Positions 20,868 to 28,530 of a DNA stretch of 64,000 nt are shown in pieces. How positions within the stretch are numbered: the first letter of the stretch is position 1; every line of letters starts with the position of its first letter. This stretch comes from Salinimicrobium xinjiangense DSM 19287 (GTDB lineage Bacteria > Bacteroidota > Bacteroidia > Flavobacteriales > Flavobacteriaceae): contig NZ_AUIG01000017.1 of NCBI RefSeq assembly GCF_000423585.1, forward strand, positions 55,648 to 119,647, read 5' to 3'. The translations under genes were made by a program, and so were the position numbers. The notes beneath the pieces are model-generated. The model saw only the letters and a program-made list of their open reading frames with translations. It made no database searches and had not been told where the DNA came from.

Positions 20868-21779
20868 ATGAAACTGAATATTAAAAATGAGACCTCACGT
20901 CTTCGTGCCGTTGTACTTGGCACGGCCGAGAGTCCCGGGCCTACACCTGAGCTTGAAAATGCGTATGATCCAAAATCTGCTGAGCATATAGCCGCAGGCA
21001 CTTACCCTGTTGAAGAAGACATGGTGAAGGAGATGGAGGCTGTAAAAGAGGTGCTTGAGAGATATGATGTAAAGGTTTACAGGCCTAATGTGGTAAAAGA
21101 CCTTAACCAGATCTTTACAAGAGACATTGCCTTTGTCATTGATGACAAGTTTATAAAGGCCAATATACTGCCAGACAGGGAAGAGGAAATTGAAGCTATT
21201 CAATATGTGATTGATCAAATTGATTCAGATAAGGTATTCGAGTTGCCCGATGATGTGCATGTCGAAGGGGGGGATGTTATGTTATACAATGACCATCTGT
21301 TTATTGGCGCCTATTATGGAGAAGATTATCCCGATTTCATTACAGCCCGTACCAATTTAAAAGGGGTGGAACATCTAAGAGCAATGTTTCCGCATAAAAA
21401 AATTAAATCCTTTAATCTAAGAAAATCAAATACCGAGGCAAGAGATAATGCCCTTCACCTTGATTGCTGTTTCCAGCCGGTAGGAAAAGGAAAAGCCATT
21501 ATTTATAAAGACGGTTTTCTCGATCAGGACGAATATAAATGGTTGGTAAATTTCTTCGGAAAAGAAAATGTTTTCGAAATCACCCGACAGGAAATGTATG
21601 ATATGAATTCCAACGTGTTTTCCATTTCTGAAGATGTAGTGATTTCCGAGAAAAATTTCAGCAGATTGAATACCTGGCTTCGGGAGAATGGCATGATAGT
21701 GGAAGAAGTGCCATATGCCGAAATTGCCAAGCAGGAAGGATTATTGAGGTGTTCTACTTTACCTCTTATTAGAGATTAA
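20868..21779 (+). CDS. arginine deiminase / dimethylargininase family hydrolase
   Basis: 303-residue protein of the guanidino-group-modifying (GME) superfamily, five-bladed alpha/beta propeller enzymes acting on arginine or its derivatives. Visible active-site elements are FTRDIAFVIDD, EGGDVMLYNDHLF, His197 in ALHLDCCF and the nucleophile Cys295 in LLRCSTLPLIRD at the extreme C-terminus. The exact substrate (arginine, dimethylarginine or another guanidino compound) cannot be told from sequence. It is followed 8 bases later by ctlX, a second member of the same superfamily, so the two very likely form one operon for arginine or citrulline metabolism. Confidence 0.85.
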   Translation: MKLNIKNETSRLRAVVLGTAESPGPTPELENAYDPKSAEHIAAGTYPVEEDMVKEMEAVKEVLERYDVKVYRPNVVKDLNQIFTRDIAFVIDDKFIKANILPDREEEIEAIQYVIDQIDSDKVFELPDDVHVEGGDVMLYNDHLFIGAYYGEDYPDFITARTNLKGVEHLRAMFPHKKIKSFNLRKSNTEARDNALHLDCCFQPVGKGKAIIYKDGFLDQDEYKWLVNFFGKENVFEITRQEMYDMNSNVFSISEDVVISEKNFSRLNTWLRENGMIVEEVPYAEIAKQEGLLRCSTLPLIRD

Positions 21780-21787
21780 AAACTTAG

Positions 21788-22720
21788 ATGAGACAAATAA
21801 CAGATACAGTATTAATGGTGCGGCCGGTTGCCTTCAGAATGAATGAGCAAACCGCCGTGAATAATTATTTCCAGGAAGGCTTACATCTTGAGAACGAAAA
21901 GATCAATAAAAAAGCCCAGGAAGAATTCGATGCCTTTGTGGAAAAACTCAGAGGTGTTGGGGTGAATGTTATTGTCGTTGATGATGATGAAAAACTTGAT
22001 ACACCAGATTCTATTTTTCCCAACAACTGGGTAACCTTTCATGAAGATGCAACCGCTGCAATTTATCCGCTGTTTGCTGAAAACCGCAGGAGAGAGCGTC
22101 GTGCCGAAATTTTTGAAAAGATCGAGGCCGAAGGATATCTCATCAAGGATGTGGTCGATTACACAAGTGCAGAGGAGGAAGAGCTGTTCCTTGAATCTAC
22201 CGGAGTATTAATCATGGATCGCGTAAATGAGAAGGCTTATTGTGCCTTATCACCCAGAGCAAGTGAAGAGCTTTTGATCGAGTTCTGTGAGGATTTTGAA
22301 CTTACCCCGGTTATTTTTACCGCCTACCAGGACGTGGATGGCCGCAGGATGCCTATTTATCATACCAACGTTATGATGTGCCTGGCAGAAAATTTTGCGG
22401 TGATTTGTCTCGACAGTATCGACGATCCAAAAGAGCGAAAAAATGTCATCAAACATTTGAGATCAGACGGTAAGGAGATCATAGAAATTTCTGAAGCCCA
22501 GCTTCACCATTATGCAGGAAATATGTTACAGGTGCAGGGCAGAGATGGGAAAAAATACCTGGTGATGAGCGAGGCAGCCAGAAAGAGCCTGCTTCCGTCC
22601 CAAATAGCCGCGATTGAAAAACATTGTGAGATCTTAAGTAGTGATCTGTCTACAATAGAAACCTGTGGGGGAGGAAGCGCCCGCTGTATGCTGGCAGAAG
22701 TTTTTCTTCCGAAGAAATAA
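21788..22720 (+). CDS. ctlX: citrulline-utilisation hydrolase CtlX-like
   Basis: 310-residue GME-superfamily protein. The start TDTVLMVRPVAFRMNEQTAV, the motif FPNNWVTFHEDATA and the C-terminal CGGGSARCMLAEVFLP with the probable nucleophile Cys300 match the CtlX family, described from citrulline use in Francisella. In Bacteroidota these proteins are widespread and the substrate is not firmly established. It starts 8 bases after the DDAH-like gene and shares its promoter. The two differ clearly in sequence, so this is not a recent duplication. Confidence 0.75.
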   Translation: MRQITDTVLMVRPVAFRMNEQTAVNNYFQEGLHLENEKINKKAQEEFDAFVEKLRGVGVNVIVVDDDEKLDTPDSIFPNNWVTFHEDATAAIYPLFAENRRRERRAEIFEKIEAEGYLIKDVVDYTSAEEEELFLESTGVLIMDRVNEKAYCALSPRASEELLIEFCEDFELTPVIFTAYQDVDGRRMPIYHTNVMMCLAENFAVICLDSIDDPKERKNVIKHLRSDGKEIIEISEAQLHHYAGNMLQVQGRDGKKYLVMSEAARKSLLPSQIAAIEKHCEILSSDLSTIETCGGGSARCMLAEVFLPKK

Positions 22721-22787
22721 GAATAACGCCACATTAAAAACTACTGGTAATCATTCTGAACTTATTTCAGAATCTTTTTCCACCCGA

Positions 22788-22824
22788 ATTGGAACCTGAA
22801 ACTCCCGAAGCTTCGGGACAGGTT
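22788..22824. repeat. nested palindrome downstream of ctlX
   Basis: TCCCGAAGCTTCGGGA (22803-22818) is a perfect 16-bp palindrome. It is bracketed by AACCTG on the left and CAGGTT on the right, with four unpaired bases (AAAC) on the left side. There is no T-run directly after it. It looks like a short interspersed palindrome, not a terminator. Confidence 0.6.
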
Positions 22825-22832
22825 GACACAAA

Positions 22833-22858
22833 CAGCTCTTTCAAAAAGGGCTTTTTTT
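22833..22858 (+). terminator. terminator after ctlX
   Basis: GCTCTT, loop TCAAA, AAGGGC (one U-G pair), then seven Ts. It serves the ctlX operon. The T-run abuts the stop of the convergent gene at 22857. Confidence 0.75.
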
Positions 22859-23300
22859 ATTCTCTTTTATCCTGGTCTTCAATTCTTGGCAGTGCCCGGT
22901 CAGCTTTGTAATGCCTTAGTTTCTTAATGAAAGCATGCACCTCCTTTTCTTCTGCGCCAGCCCTTACCTTTATAAAGTGATTATCCTTATAAAATGAGTA
23001 TTCTTCAGCTCTTCCCTTGTAGATTTTTAATTTAAAAAAGGGAATAATGAGGGCGTAAGTTTCTGTAGCAGCCCTAAAGCTCATGATCACACCCTTTGGT
23101 CGCATCTCGAGGCTGCATTGGCTATTACCCTGATTTAGTACAAGCAGATTGTATATTTCAATACTGGCCGCAGTAATCCAAAGATTTTGCAGACTGGTAC
23201 TGTTTAATTTTTTTCTTTCCTCAAGAGTAAAAGGCTTTCCCACCAGCTCATTGATGTCTTCCCTTTTCTCATTAAAATCTTTCGAAATATTGAGTAGCAT
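22857..23300 (-). CDS. conserved hypothetical protein
   Basis: 147 residues if translation begins at MLLNISKDFNEKREDINELV (23300), which I prefer; an upstream ATG at 23324 would add eight Lys-rich residues. No family is recognised. The protein is soluble, rich in Lys/Glu, with the central segment AATETYALIIPFFKLKIYKG and a charged C-terminus ending EDQDKRE. It is transcribed away from argS, convergently with ctlX. Nothing in it suggests a membrane segment or signal peptide. Confidence 0.7.
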   Translation of the reverse strand: MLLNISKDFNEKREDINELVGKPFTLEERKKLNSTSLQNLWITAASIEIYNLLVLNQGNSQCSLEMRPKGVIMSFRAATETYALIIPFFKLKIYKGRAEEYSFYKDNHFIKVRAGAEEKEVHAFIKKLRHYKADRALPRIEDQDKRE

Positions 23301-23360
23301 AGTCTTTTTTTTAAAGATAAGCATTTAGAGACAATCCTTTAAACAAGCCTAAAAATCTGT

Positions 23361-23368
23361 TATCTTTG
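23361..23368 (+). promoter_or_regulatory. -7 promoter element of argS
   Basis: TATCTTTG matches TAnnTTTG exactly, 45 bases before the argS start codon. The -33 region has only TTT in the expected place. An argS transcript starting around 23375 would have a leader of about 40 bases. Confidence 0.6.
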
Positions 23369-23413
23369 CGCCTGCCTGTGGCAGTTTGCAGGAAATATAA
23401 TTTGAGATAAGAC

Positions 23414-25183
23414 ATGAATGTTCAGGAGACACTTTCCGTTCAGGTAAAAAAAGCGGTTAAAAACTTATATCAGGTGGAGTTGGAGTCGGTAGAATTTCAG
23501 CCCACGCGAAAAGATTTTGAGGGAGATATCACACTTGTGACTTTTCCTATGTTGAGGCAGATCAAAACCAATCCGGTGCAGCTGGGGGAAGCGATTGGTC
23601 AATACCTGGTGGAAAAAAATCCTGAAATTCAAAAATACAATGTGGTGCAGGGCTTCCTGAATATTGTACTTGCTGATCAATATTTTCTCAATTTCTTCGG
23701 AAGAATAAAGGATGATGCAAACTTCGGAAAAGCTTCTGAATACGCGGAAGCCATTATGGTGGAATATTCATCCCCTAATACAAATAAACCTTTGCATTTA
23801 GGTCACATTCGAAATAACCTCTTAGGCTATTCTGTGGCCGAAATCTTAAGGGCCTCCGGAAAGAAGGTTTACAAGACCCAGATCATCAATGACCGAGGAA
23901 TTCATATCTGTAAATCCATGCTGGCCTGGCAACGCTTCGGAAACGGGGAAACTCCTGAAACTTCAGGCTTAAAAGGCGATAAGCTGGTCGGGAATTTCTA
24001 CGTAAAATTTGATAAGGCGTATAAAGAAGAGATATCATATCTACTGGCTCAGGGAAAAACTGAAGATGAAGCAAAAGCTGAAGCTCCCATAATTAAGGAT
24101 GCGCAGGAAATGCTGCGAAAGTGGGAAGCGGGAGATAAAGAAGTTGTAGAACTTTGGAAAACTATGAACCAATGGGTTTACAATGGGTTTGAAGAAACTT
24201 ACCAAAAACTGGGAGTAGATTTCGACAAGAATTACTACGAAAGTGATACCTACCTGCTTGGAAAAAATGTAGTTGCCGAAGGTCTTGAAAAAGGAGTTTT
24301 TTACCGTAAGGATGATGGCAGCGTGTGGATTGATCTCACAGATGAAGGTCTTGACGAGAAGATCGTGTTGCGTAGTGATGGTACTGCAGTTTACATGACG
24401 CAGGATATAGGAACTGCTATACAGCGGGTGCAGGATTTCCATATTAACGGAATGGTCTACACCGTAGGGAATGAGCAGGATTACCACTTTAAAGTGCTCT
24501 TTTTGATCCTGAAGAAATTAGGATATGAATGGGCAGAGAACCTCTACCATCTTAGCTACGGCATGGTAGATCTCCCCTCCGGGAAAATGAAGAGTCGGGA
24601 AGGAACCGTAGTTGATGCTGATGATCTTATTGAAGAAATGACCGCTACCGCACGAAAAATTTCTGAAGAACTAGGAAAACTGGATGGTTACTCTGAAGCC
24701 GAAAAAGAAGAGCTTTACAGGATCATTGGTCTTGGGGCTTTAAAGTATTATATCCTAAAAGTTGATCCAAGGAAAAGAATACTATTTAATCCTGAAGAAT
24801 CTGTAGATTTCCAGGGAAATACGGGACCCTTTATTCAATACACTTACGCCAGGATTCAGTCGATCCTGAGAAAAGCCGATTTCGATTACAGTCAGCCGAT
24901 TCTTGATTACAACCTGAACGACAAAGAAAAACAGCTAATCAAGCAGCTTCAGCTTTATCCTGAAACAGTTCAGCTGGCAGCCGAAAATCACAGTCCGGCT
25001 CTTGTTGCCAATTACACATATGAGCTGGTGAAAGAATTCAATAGCTTCTACCAGAATGTAACCATTTTGGGAACAGAAGACGAGACAGAAAAGAAATTTA
25101 GGGTGCAGTTATCAAAATCGGTAGGTGAAGTGATCAAATCATCATTTGAACTACTGGGTATCCAGGTGCCGGAGAGAATGTAA
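23414..25183 (+). CDS. argS: arginyl-tRNA synthetase
   Basis: 589-residue class I synthetase charging tRNA-Arg. The HIGH box appears as HLGH near residues 127-130 in NKPLHLGHIRNNLLG, and the KMSKS region is GKMKSREGTVV near 390, with the usual ArgRS deviation. The C-terminal DALR anticodon-binding domain (FIQYTYARIQSILRKA) runs to the end, which has the typical ArgRS terminus ELLGIQVPERM. Its promoter is a good TAnnTTTG match. A C-rich tract and a hairpin with the recurring AAAATGTCATTTT motif lie directly downstream. Confidence 0.98.
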   Translation: MNVQETLSVQVKKAVKNLYQVELESVEFQPTRKDFEGDITLVTFPMLRQIKTNPVQLGEAIGQYLVEKNPEIQKYNVVQGFLNIVLADQYFLNFFGRIKDDANFGKASEYAEAIMVEYSSPNTNKPLHLGHIRNNLLGYSVAEILRASGKKVYKTQIINDRGIHICKSMLAWQRFGNGETPETSGLKGDKLVGNFYVKFDKAYKEEISYLLAQGKTEDEAKAEAPIIKDAQEMLRKWEAGDKEVVELWKTMNQWVYNGFEETYQKLGVDFDKNYYESDTYLLGKNVVAEGLEKGVFYRKDDGSVWIDLTDEGLDEKIVLRSDGTAVYMTQDIGTAIQRVQDFHINGMVYTVGNEQDYHFKVLFLILKKLGYEWAENLYHLSYGMVDLPSGKMKSREGTVVDADDLIEEMTATARKISEELGKLDGYSEAEKEELYRIIGLGALKYYILKVDPRKRILFNPEESVDFQGNTGPFIQYTYARIQSILRKADFDYSQPILDYNLNDKEKQLIKQLQLYPETVQLAAENHSPALVANYTYELVKEFNSFYQNVTILGTEDETEKKFRVQLSKSVGEVIKSSFELLGIQVPERM

Positions 25184-25235
25184 GCCCCCCCCGGCCCCCG
25201 AAGTACGAAATACGATTTTAGAAGATAAAATAAAG

Positions 25236-25264
25236 AGGTGCCAAAAATGTCATTTTTGACACCT
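25236..25264. repeat. hairpin with the AAAATGTCATTTT core downstream of argS
   Basis: AGGTG and CACCT flank CAAAAATGTCATTTTTG (25242-25258), giving a stem of about 13 bp with one mismatch. There is no immediate T-run, although a run of seven Ts lies 15 bases further on. It may be part of the argS terminator. The 17-bp core is identical to the one in the carA terminator at 17589-17605. Confidence 0.75.
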
Positions 25265-25310
25265 ATTCCGGGAGGAGATTTTTTTCGGAGAAACAGATAA
25301 AATTTAGGTG

Positions 25311-25338
25311 GAAGTGAAGTTGAAAAAGTTTTCACTTC
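25311..25338. promoter_or_regulatory. inverted repeat over the ffh -33 region
   Basis: GAAGTGAA (25311-25318) and TTCACTTC (25331-25338) form an 8-bp inverted repeat with a 12-base spacer. The right arm begins at the likely -33 position of the ffh promoter. It could be an operator or a hairpin; only the symmetry is seen. Confidence 0.35.
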
Positions 25339-25351
25339 AGCCTCAAATCAT

Positions 25352-25359
25352 TAAATTTG
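25352..25359 (+). promoter_or_regulatory. -7 promoter element of ffh
   Basis: TAAATTTG matches TAnnTTTG exactly. TTTT at 25329-25332 lies 19 bases upstream in the -33 position. The start codon of ffh is 46 bases downstream. Confidence 0.6.
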
Positions 25360-25405
25360 CAACTGTTGGTAAAAACCCGGCAGATTCTTAAAAAATTGAG
25401 AGATT

Positions 25406-26734
25406 ATGTTCGAAAGTTTAAGTGATAAGTTAGATAATGCCTTACACGTTCTTAAGGGGCACGGGCAGATTACTGAAGTTAACGTTGCCGAAACTCTAAA
25501 AGAGGTAAGACGGGCTCTGGTTGACGCCGATGTGAACTACAAGATTGCGAAGGAATTTACCAATACGGTAAAAGAAAAGGCATTAGGGCAAAATGTACTT
25601 ACTGCTTTGAAACCGGGACAGATGATGGTGAAGCTTGTGAAAGACGAGCTAACCCAGTTGATGGGAGGAGAGGCAGAAGGTATTAATCTTTCGGGGAATC
25701 CATCTGTCATCCTTATGTCGGGATTACAGGGTAGTGGTAAAACCACATTTTCGGGTAAACTGGCCAACTACCTCAAGACCAAAAAAACAAAAAAGCCTTT
25801 GCTTGTTGCCTGTGACGTTTATCGTCCGGCGGCGATCAATCAGTTACACATAGTAGGAGACCAGGTTGGAGTTGAGGTTTACAGCGAGGAAAGCAATCAG
25901 GATCCTGTTGCTATTTCCAAAGCTGCAATTGCTCACGCCAAAGCAAACGGCCATAACGTGGTGATCATAGATACCGCAGGTCGTCTTGCAGTTGATGAGG
26001 CGATGATGACAGAGATCGCAAATATTCACAGCGCAATTCAGCCACAGGAAACACTTTTTGTGGTGGATTCCATGACGGGGCAGGATGCTGTGAATACGGC
26101 GAAAGCCTTCAACGACCGACTTAATTTTGACGGGGTTATACTTACCAAACTTGATGGTGACACTCGTGGTGGGGCGGCAATTTCTATTAAATCTGTCGTT
26201 AATAAGCCAATTAAGTTTATTGGTACGGGTGAGAAAATGGACGCTATTGATGTGTTCTACCCTTCCCGTATGGCCGATCGTATCCTTGGAATGGGTGATG
26301 TTGTTTCCCTTGTGGAAAGAGCCCAGGAACAGTATGATGAGGAAGAGGCAAGAAAGCTTCAGAAAAAGATCGCCAAAAATGAATTCGGATTTGACGATTT
26401 CCTGAATCAGCTTCAGCAGATCAAGAAAATGGGATCCATGAAAGACCTTATGGGTATGATCCCGGGTGCAGGAAAGATGCTGAAAGATGTAGAAATCGAT
26501 GATGATGCTTTCAAGCCTATCGAAGCCATTATTCACTCCATGACCCCCGAGGAACGTTCAAAACCTTCACTGATCAACGCATCACGCAAGAAAAGAATAG
26601 GAACAGGATCGGGAACTTCTGTACAACAGGTGAATCAACTTCTGAAGCAATTCAGCCAAATGAGCAAAATGATGAAAATGATGCAGGGCGGCGGCGGCAA
26701 AAAGATGATGCAGATGATGAAGGGAATGAAGTAG
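25406..26734 (+). CDS. ffh: signal recognition particle protein Ffh
   Basis: 442-residue SRP54 GTPase that binds signal peptides with the SRP RNA and delivers ribosomes to the membrane. It shows the NG domain with P-loop GLQGSGKTT near residues 106-114, DTAGRL and TKLDGDTRGGAA, then the Met-rich M domain. The extreme C-terminus is unusually Met/Gly/Lys-rich (MMKMMQGGGGKKMMQMMKGM), as is common in the family. One base after its stop begins the left repeat that brackets the four-helix-bundle gene. Confidence 0.98.
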   Translation: MFESLSDKLDNALHVLKGHGQITEVNVAETLKEVRRALVDADVNYKIAKEFTNTVKEKALGQNVLTALKPGQMMVKLVKDELTQLMGGEAEGINLSGNPSVILMSGLQGSGKTTFSGKLANYLKTKKTKKPLLVACDVYRPAAINQLHIVGDQVGVEVYSEESNQDPVAISKAAIAHAKANGHNVVIIDTAGRLAVDEAMMTEIANIHSAIQPQETLFVVDSMTGQDAVNTAKAFNDRLNFDGVILTKLDGDTRGGAAISIKSVVNKPIKFIGTGEKMDAIDVFYPSRMADRILGMGDVVSLVERAQEQYDEEEARKLQKKIAKNEFGFDDFLNQLQQIKKMGSMKDLMGMIPGAGKMLKDVEIDDDAFKPIEAIIHSMTPEERSKPSLINASRKKRIGTGSGTSVQQVNQLLKQFSQMSKMMKMMQGGGGKKMMQMMKGMK

Positions 26735-26762
26735 TGTTCAGTGGTCAGTGTTCAGTGAGCAG
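26735..26762. repeat. left flanking repeat of the four-helix gene
   Basis: Three and a half copies of a 7-nt unit of the type NTCAGTG start directly after the ffh stop codon. The reverse complement of the right-hand repeat at 27168-27196 is very similar, so the two form imperfect inverted repeats around the gene at 26778-27152. Confidence 0.75.
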
Positions 26763-26777
26763 AAAAAATTAAATCTT

Positions 26778-27152
26778 ATGAAATTTCAGGATTTGTTTGC
26801 ATATCAAAAATCAGTAAACCTGTCGATGCAGATCTTTGAAATTTCTAAAAAGTTCCCGAAGGAGGAAACCTATTCATTGACAGACCAGATTAGACGCTCT
26901 ACCCGAAGTGTTTCAGCAGCTATCGCGGAAGCCTACAGAAAAAGAGCCTATCCAAGACATTTTTCGAGTAAACTGACAGATGGTGATGCTGAAAATTCTG
27001 AGACTCAGGTTTGGCTTGAATATGCCTTTAGATGTGAATACATTTCAGAAGAGGATTTTGAAAAATTAAAGATGGAAAGTGAAGAGGTTGGTAAATTAAT
27101 TAACTACATGATCCTTAACCCCGGAGAATTTGGGGTGAAAACAGAAGAATAA
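26778..27152 (+). CDS. four-helix-bundle protein (23S rRNA intervening-sequence type)
   Basis: 124 residues from ATG 26778; an alternative start at 26748 would read through the repeat and is unlikely. The pattern FQDLFAYQKSVNLSMQIFEI, then LTDQIRRSTRSVSAAIAEAY, and a C-terminal YISEEDFEKLKMESEEVGKL helix, matches the four-helix-bundle family first found as ORFs inside 23S rRNA intervening sequences. The function is not established. Here it stands outside any rRNA gene, between ffh and folD, and is bracketed by inverted 7-nt repeats. This suggests insertion as a mobile or repeat-associated cassette; no transposase is present. Confidence 0.85.
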   Translation: MKFQDLFAYQKSVNLSMQIFEISKKFPKEETYSLTDQIRRSTRSVSAAIAEAYRKRAYPRHFSSKLTDGDAENSETQVWLEYAFRCEYISEEDFEKLKMESEEVGKLINYMILNPGEFGVKTEE

Positions 27153-27167
27153 AATTACGTTTTAATA

Positions 27168-27196
27168 ACTGATCACTGACCACTGATCACTGAATA
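27168..27196. repeat. right flanking repeat of the four-helix gene
   Basis: A 29-base run of CACTGAN-type 7-nt units (reverse complement of the left-hand NTCAGTG units), ending 10 bases before the folD start codon. Together with 26735-26762 it gives an imperfect inverted-repeat pair of about 28 bases. Confidence 0.75.
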
Positions 27197-27206
27197 CTTA
27201 TAAAAC

Positions 27207-28106
27207 ATGGAGCTCCTCGACGGTAAAAAATTAAGCAACGATATCCAGGAAGAAATTGCCCTGGAAGTACAAAAAATGAAAGACCGCGGGGAGAAGGTCC
27301 CGCATTTGGCAGCCATTATAGTTGGTAGTGACGGCGCAAGTTTAACCTATGTAAATGCAAAGGTGAATGCTTGTAAGAGGGTTGGATTTGAATCCTCAGA
27401 ATACAGGATGTCCTCCAATACCAGTGAGCTGGAGCTTCTGGCAAAAATTGAGGAACTGAATAACAATGAGGATATAGATGGTTTCATCGTACAGCTTCCG
27501 CTTCCACCGCAGATCAATACACAAAAAGTACTTTTGGCAGTAAGTCCAGATAAGGATGTTGATGGCTTTCATCCTACCAACTTCGGAAAGATGTCACTTG
27601 ATATGACCTCCTTTATTCCGGCGACTCCTTTTGGAATTCTGGAGATGTTGGAAAGATATAATATTCCCACTAAAGGAAAACACACCTGCGTAATTGGCAG
27701 GAGTTATATAGTTGGAAGACCTATGAGTATTCTGATGGGAAGACAGGGTTTTCCAGGAAATTCTACGGTAACTCTTACTCATGAATTCACTAAGAATATT
27801 ACCCAGATCACCTCTCAGGCTGATATCATCATTATTGCTGTTGGTATCCCCAACTTCCTGAAGGCCGAAATGATCAAGGATGACGCTGTAGTGATCGATG
27901 TGGGAATTACAAGGGTGCCCGATGATTCTAAACCTAAGGGCTACAGAATTACAGGAGACGTAGATTTCGAAAATGTCTCTAAAAAAGCAAGTTATATTAC
28001 ACCCGTTCCCGGCGGAGTAGGACCGATGACTATTGCTATGCTTCTTAAAAACACCCTGTTGGCACGTGAAACACACCGCAGTGCCAGGAAGGCGGTCAAG
28101 AGCTAA
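27207..28106 (+). CDS. folD: methylenetetrahydrofolate dehydrogenase / cyclohydrolase
   Basis: 299-residue bifunctional enzyme of one-carbon metabolism that converts methylene-THF to formyl-THF with NADP. The family motifs are YVNAKVNACKRVGF (catalytic Lys region), DGFIVQLPLPPQI, the Rossmann segment CVIGRSYIVGRPMSILMGRQ and the C-terminal PVPGGVGPMTIAMLLKNT. Its stop codon TAA is directly followed by the stop of the convergent DUF1232 gene, with no space for a separate terminator. The start lies 10 bases after the repeat bracketing the previous gene. Confidence 0.97.
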   Translation: MELLDGKKLSNDIQEEIALEVQKMKDRGEKVPHLAAIIVGSDGASLTYVNAKVNACKRVGFESSEYRMSSNTSELELLAKIEELNNNEDIDGFIVQLPLPPQINTQKVLLAVSPDKDVDGFHPTNFGKMSLDMTSFIPATPFGILEMLERYNIPTKGKHTCVIGRSYIVGRPMSILMGRQGFPGNSTVTLTHEFTKNITQITSQADIIIIAVGIPNFLKAEMIKDDAVVIDVGITRVPDDSKPKGYRITGDVDFENVSKKASYITPVPGGVGPMTIAMLLKNTLLARETHRSARKAVKS

Positions 28107-28514
28107 TTACGCATTCAGTTTTTTCGCTTCGTCTATTTTCCAGTCCAGATAGGCATGTAAATCTGATTCAATAAAACGAACAGCTACTGTAAAGAGCGCG
28201 AAATCATCTACATAGCCAACTCCGGGGAGAAAATCGGGGAGCATATCCAATGGATTGAAAACATAAAGCAGGGTAAGACCTATGGCTGCTATGGTGAACC
28301 AGGGTACCCGGCCGTATTCACCTTTTTTATAGTCCTGGAGCATGCCGAACATAAGCTTACCTAATTCTGCATATTTCTTCATACCAGAACCCCGCAACTT
28401 CTTGTCTATCGCATCTTTATTCTTCATGACCATATCCAGGTCTCCGTCGTCAACTTTGGAAATTTCAGTTTTCAGGTAATCCTCGTTGATCTTCTTTTTC
28501 ACATCTTCCAGCAT
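28107..28514 (-). CDS. YkvA / DUF1232 family membrane protein
   Basis: 135 residues. The hallmark is the segment WFTIAAIGLTLLYVFNPLDM followed by LPDFLPGVGYVDDFALFTVA, the conserved DUF1232 hydrophobic hairpin with a P-x-D-x-x-P-D-pattern. The N-terminal 80 residues are charged and helical. The biochemical function is unknown. It is the last gene of a minus-strand run and abuts folD end to end; 16 bases separate it from the AI-2E permease upstream. Confidence 0.85.
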   Translation of the reverse strand: MLEDVKKKINEDYLKTEISKVDDGDLDMVMKNKDAIDKKLRGSGMKKYAELGKLMFGMLQDYKKGEYGRVPWFTIAAIGLTLLYVFNPLDMLPDFLPGVGYVDDFALFTVAVRFIESDLHAYLDWKIDEAKKLNA

Positions 28515-28530
28515 AATTATTTTTTTTATG

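Noticed and set aside
24041..24487. 148-codon antisense frame in argS
   Set aside because: Antisense to a well-supported gene, no domain or initiation context; a chance open frame.
25185..25199. C-rich tract after argS as an i-motif or quadruplex element
   Set aside because: A short CCCCCCCC-GG-CCCCC run with no spaced series of C-tracts; too little to support a structure.
25844..26536. 230-codon open frame on the minus strand inside ffh
   Set aside because: It lies wholly antisense to a clear ffh gene, has no recognisable domain, and its composition (many His/Cys/Asn) is that of a reverse-strand shadow of a conserved coding sequence.
26735..27196. CRISPR or toxin-antitoxin reading of the repeat-flanked gene
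   Set aside because: The repeats are 7-nt units without spacers, and there is only one gene, so neither a CRISPR nor a two-gene toxin-antitoxin module fits.
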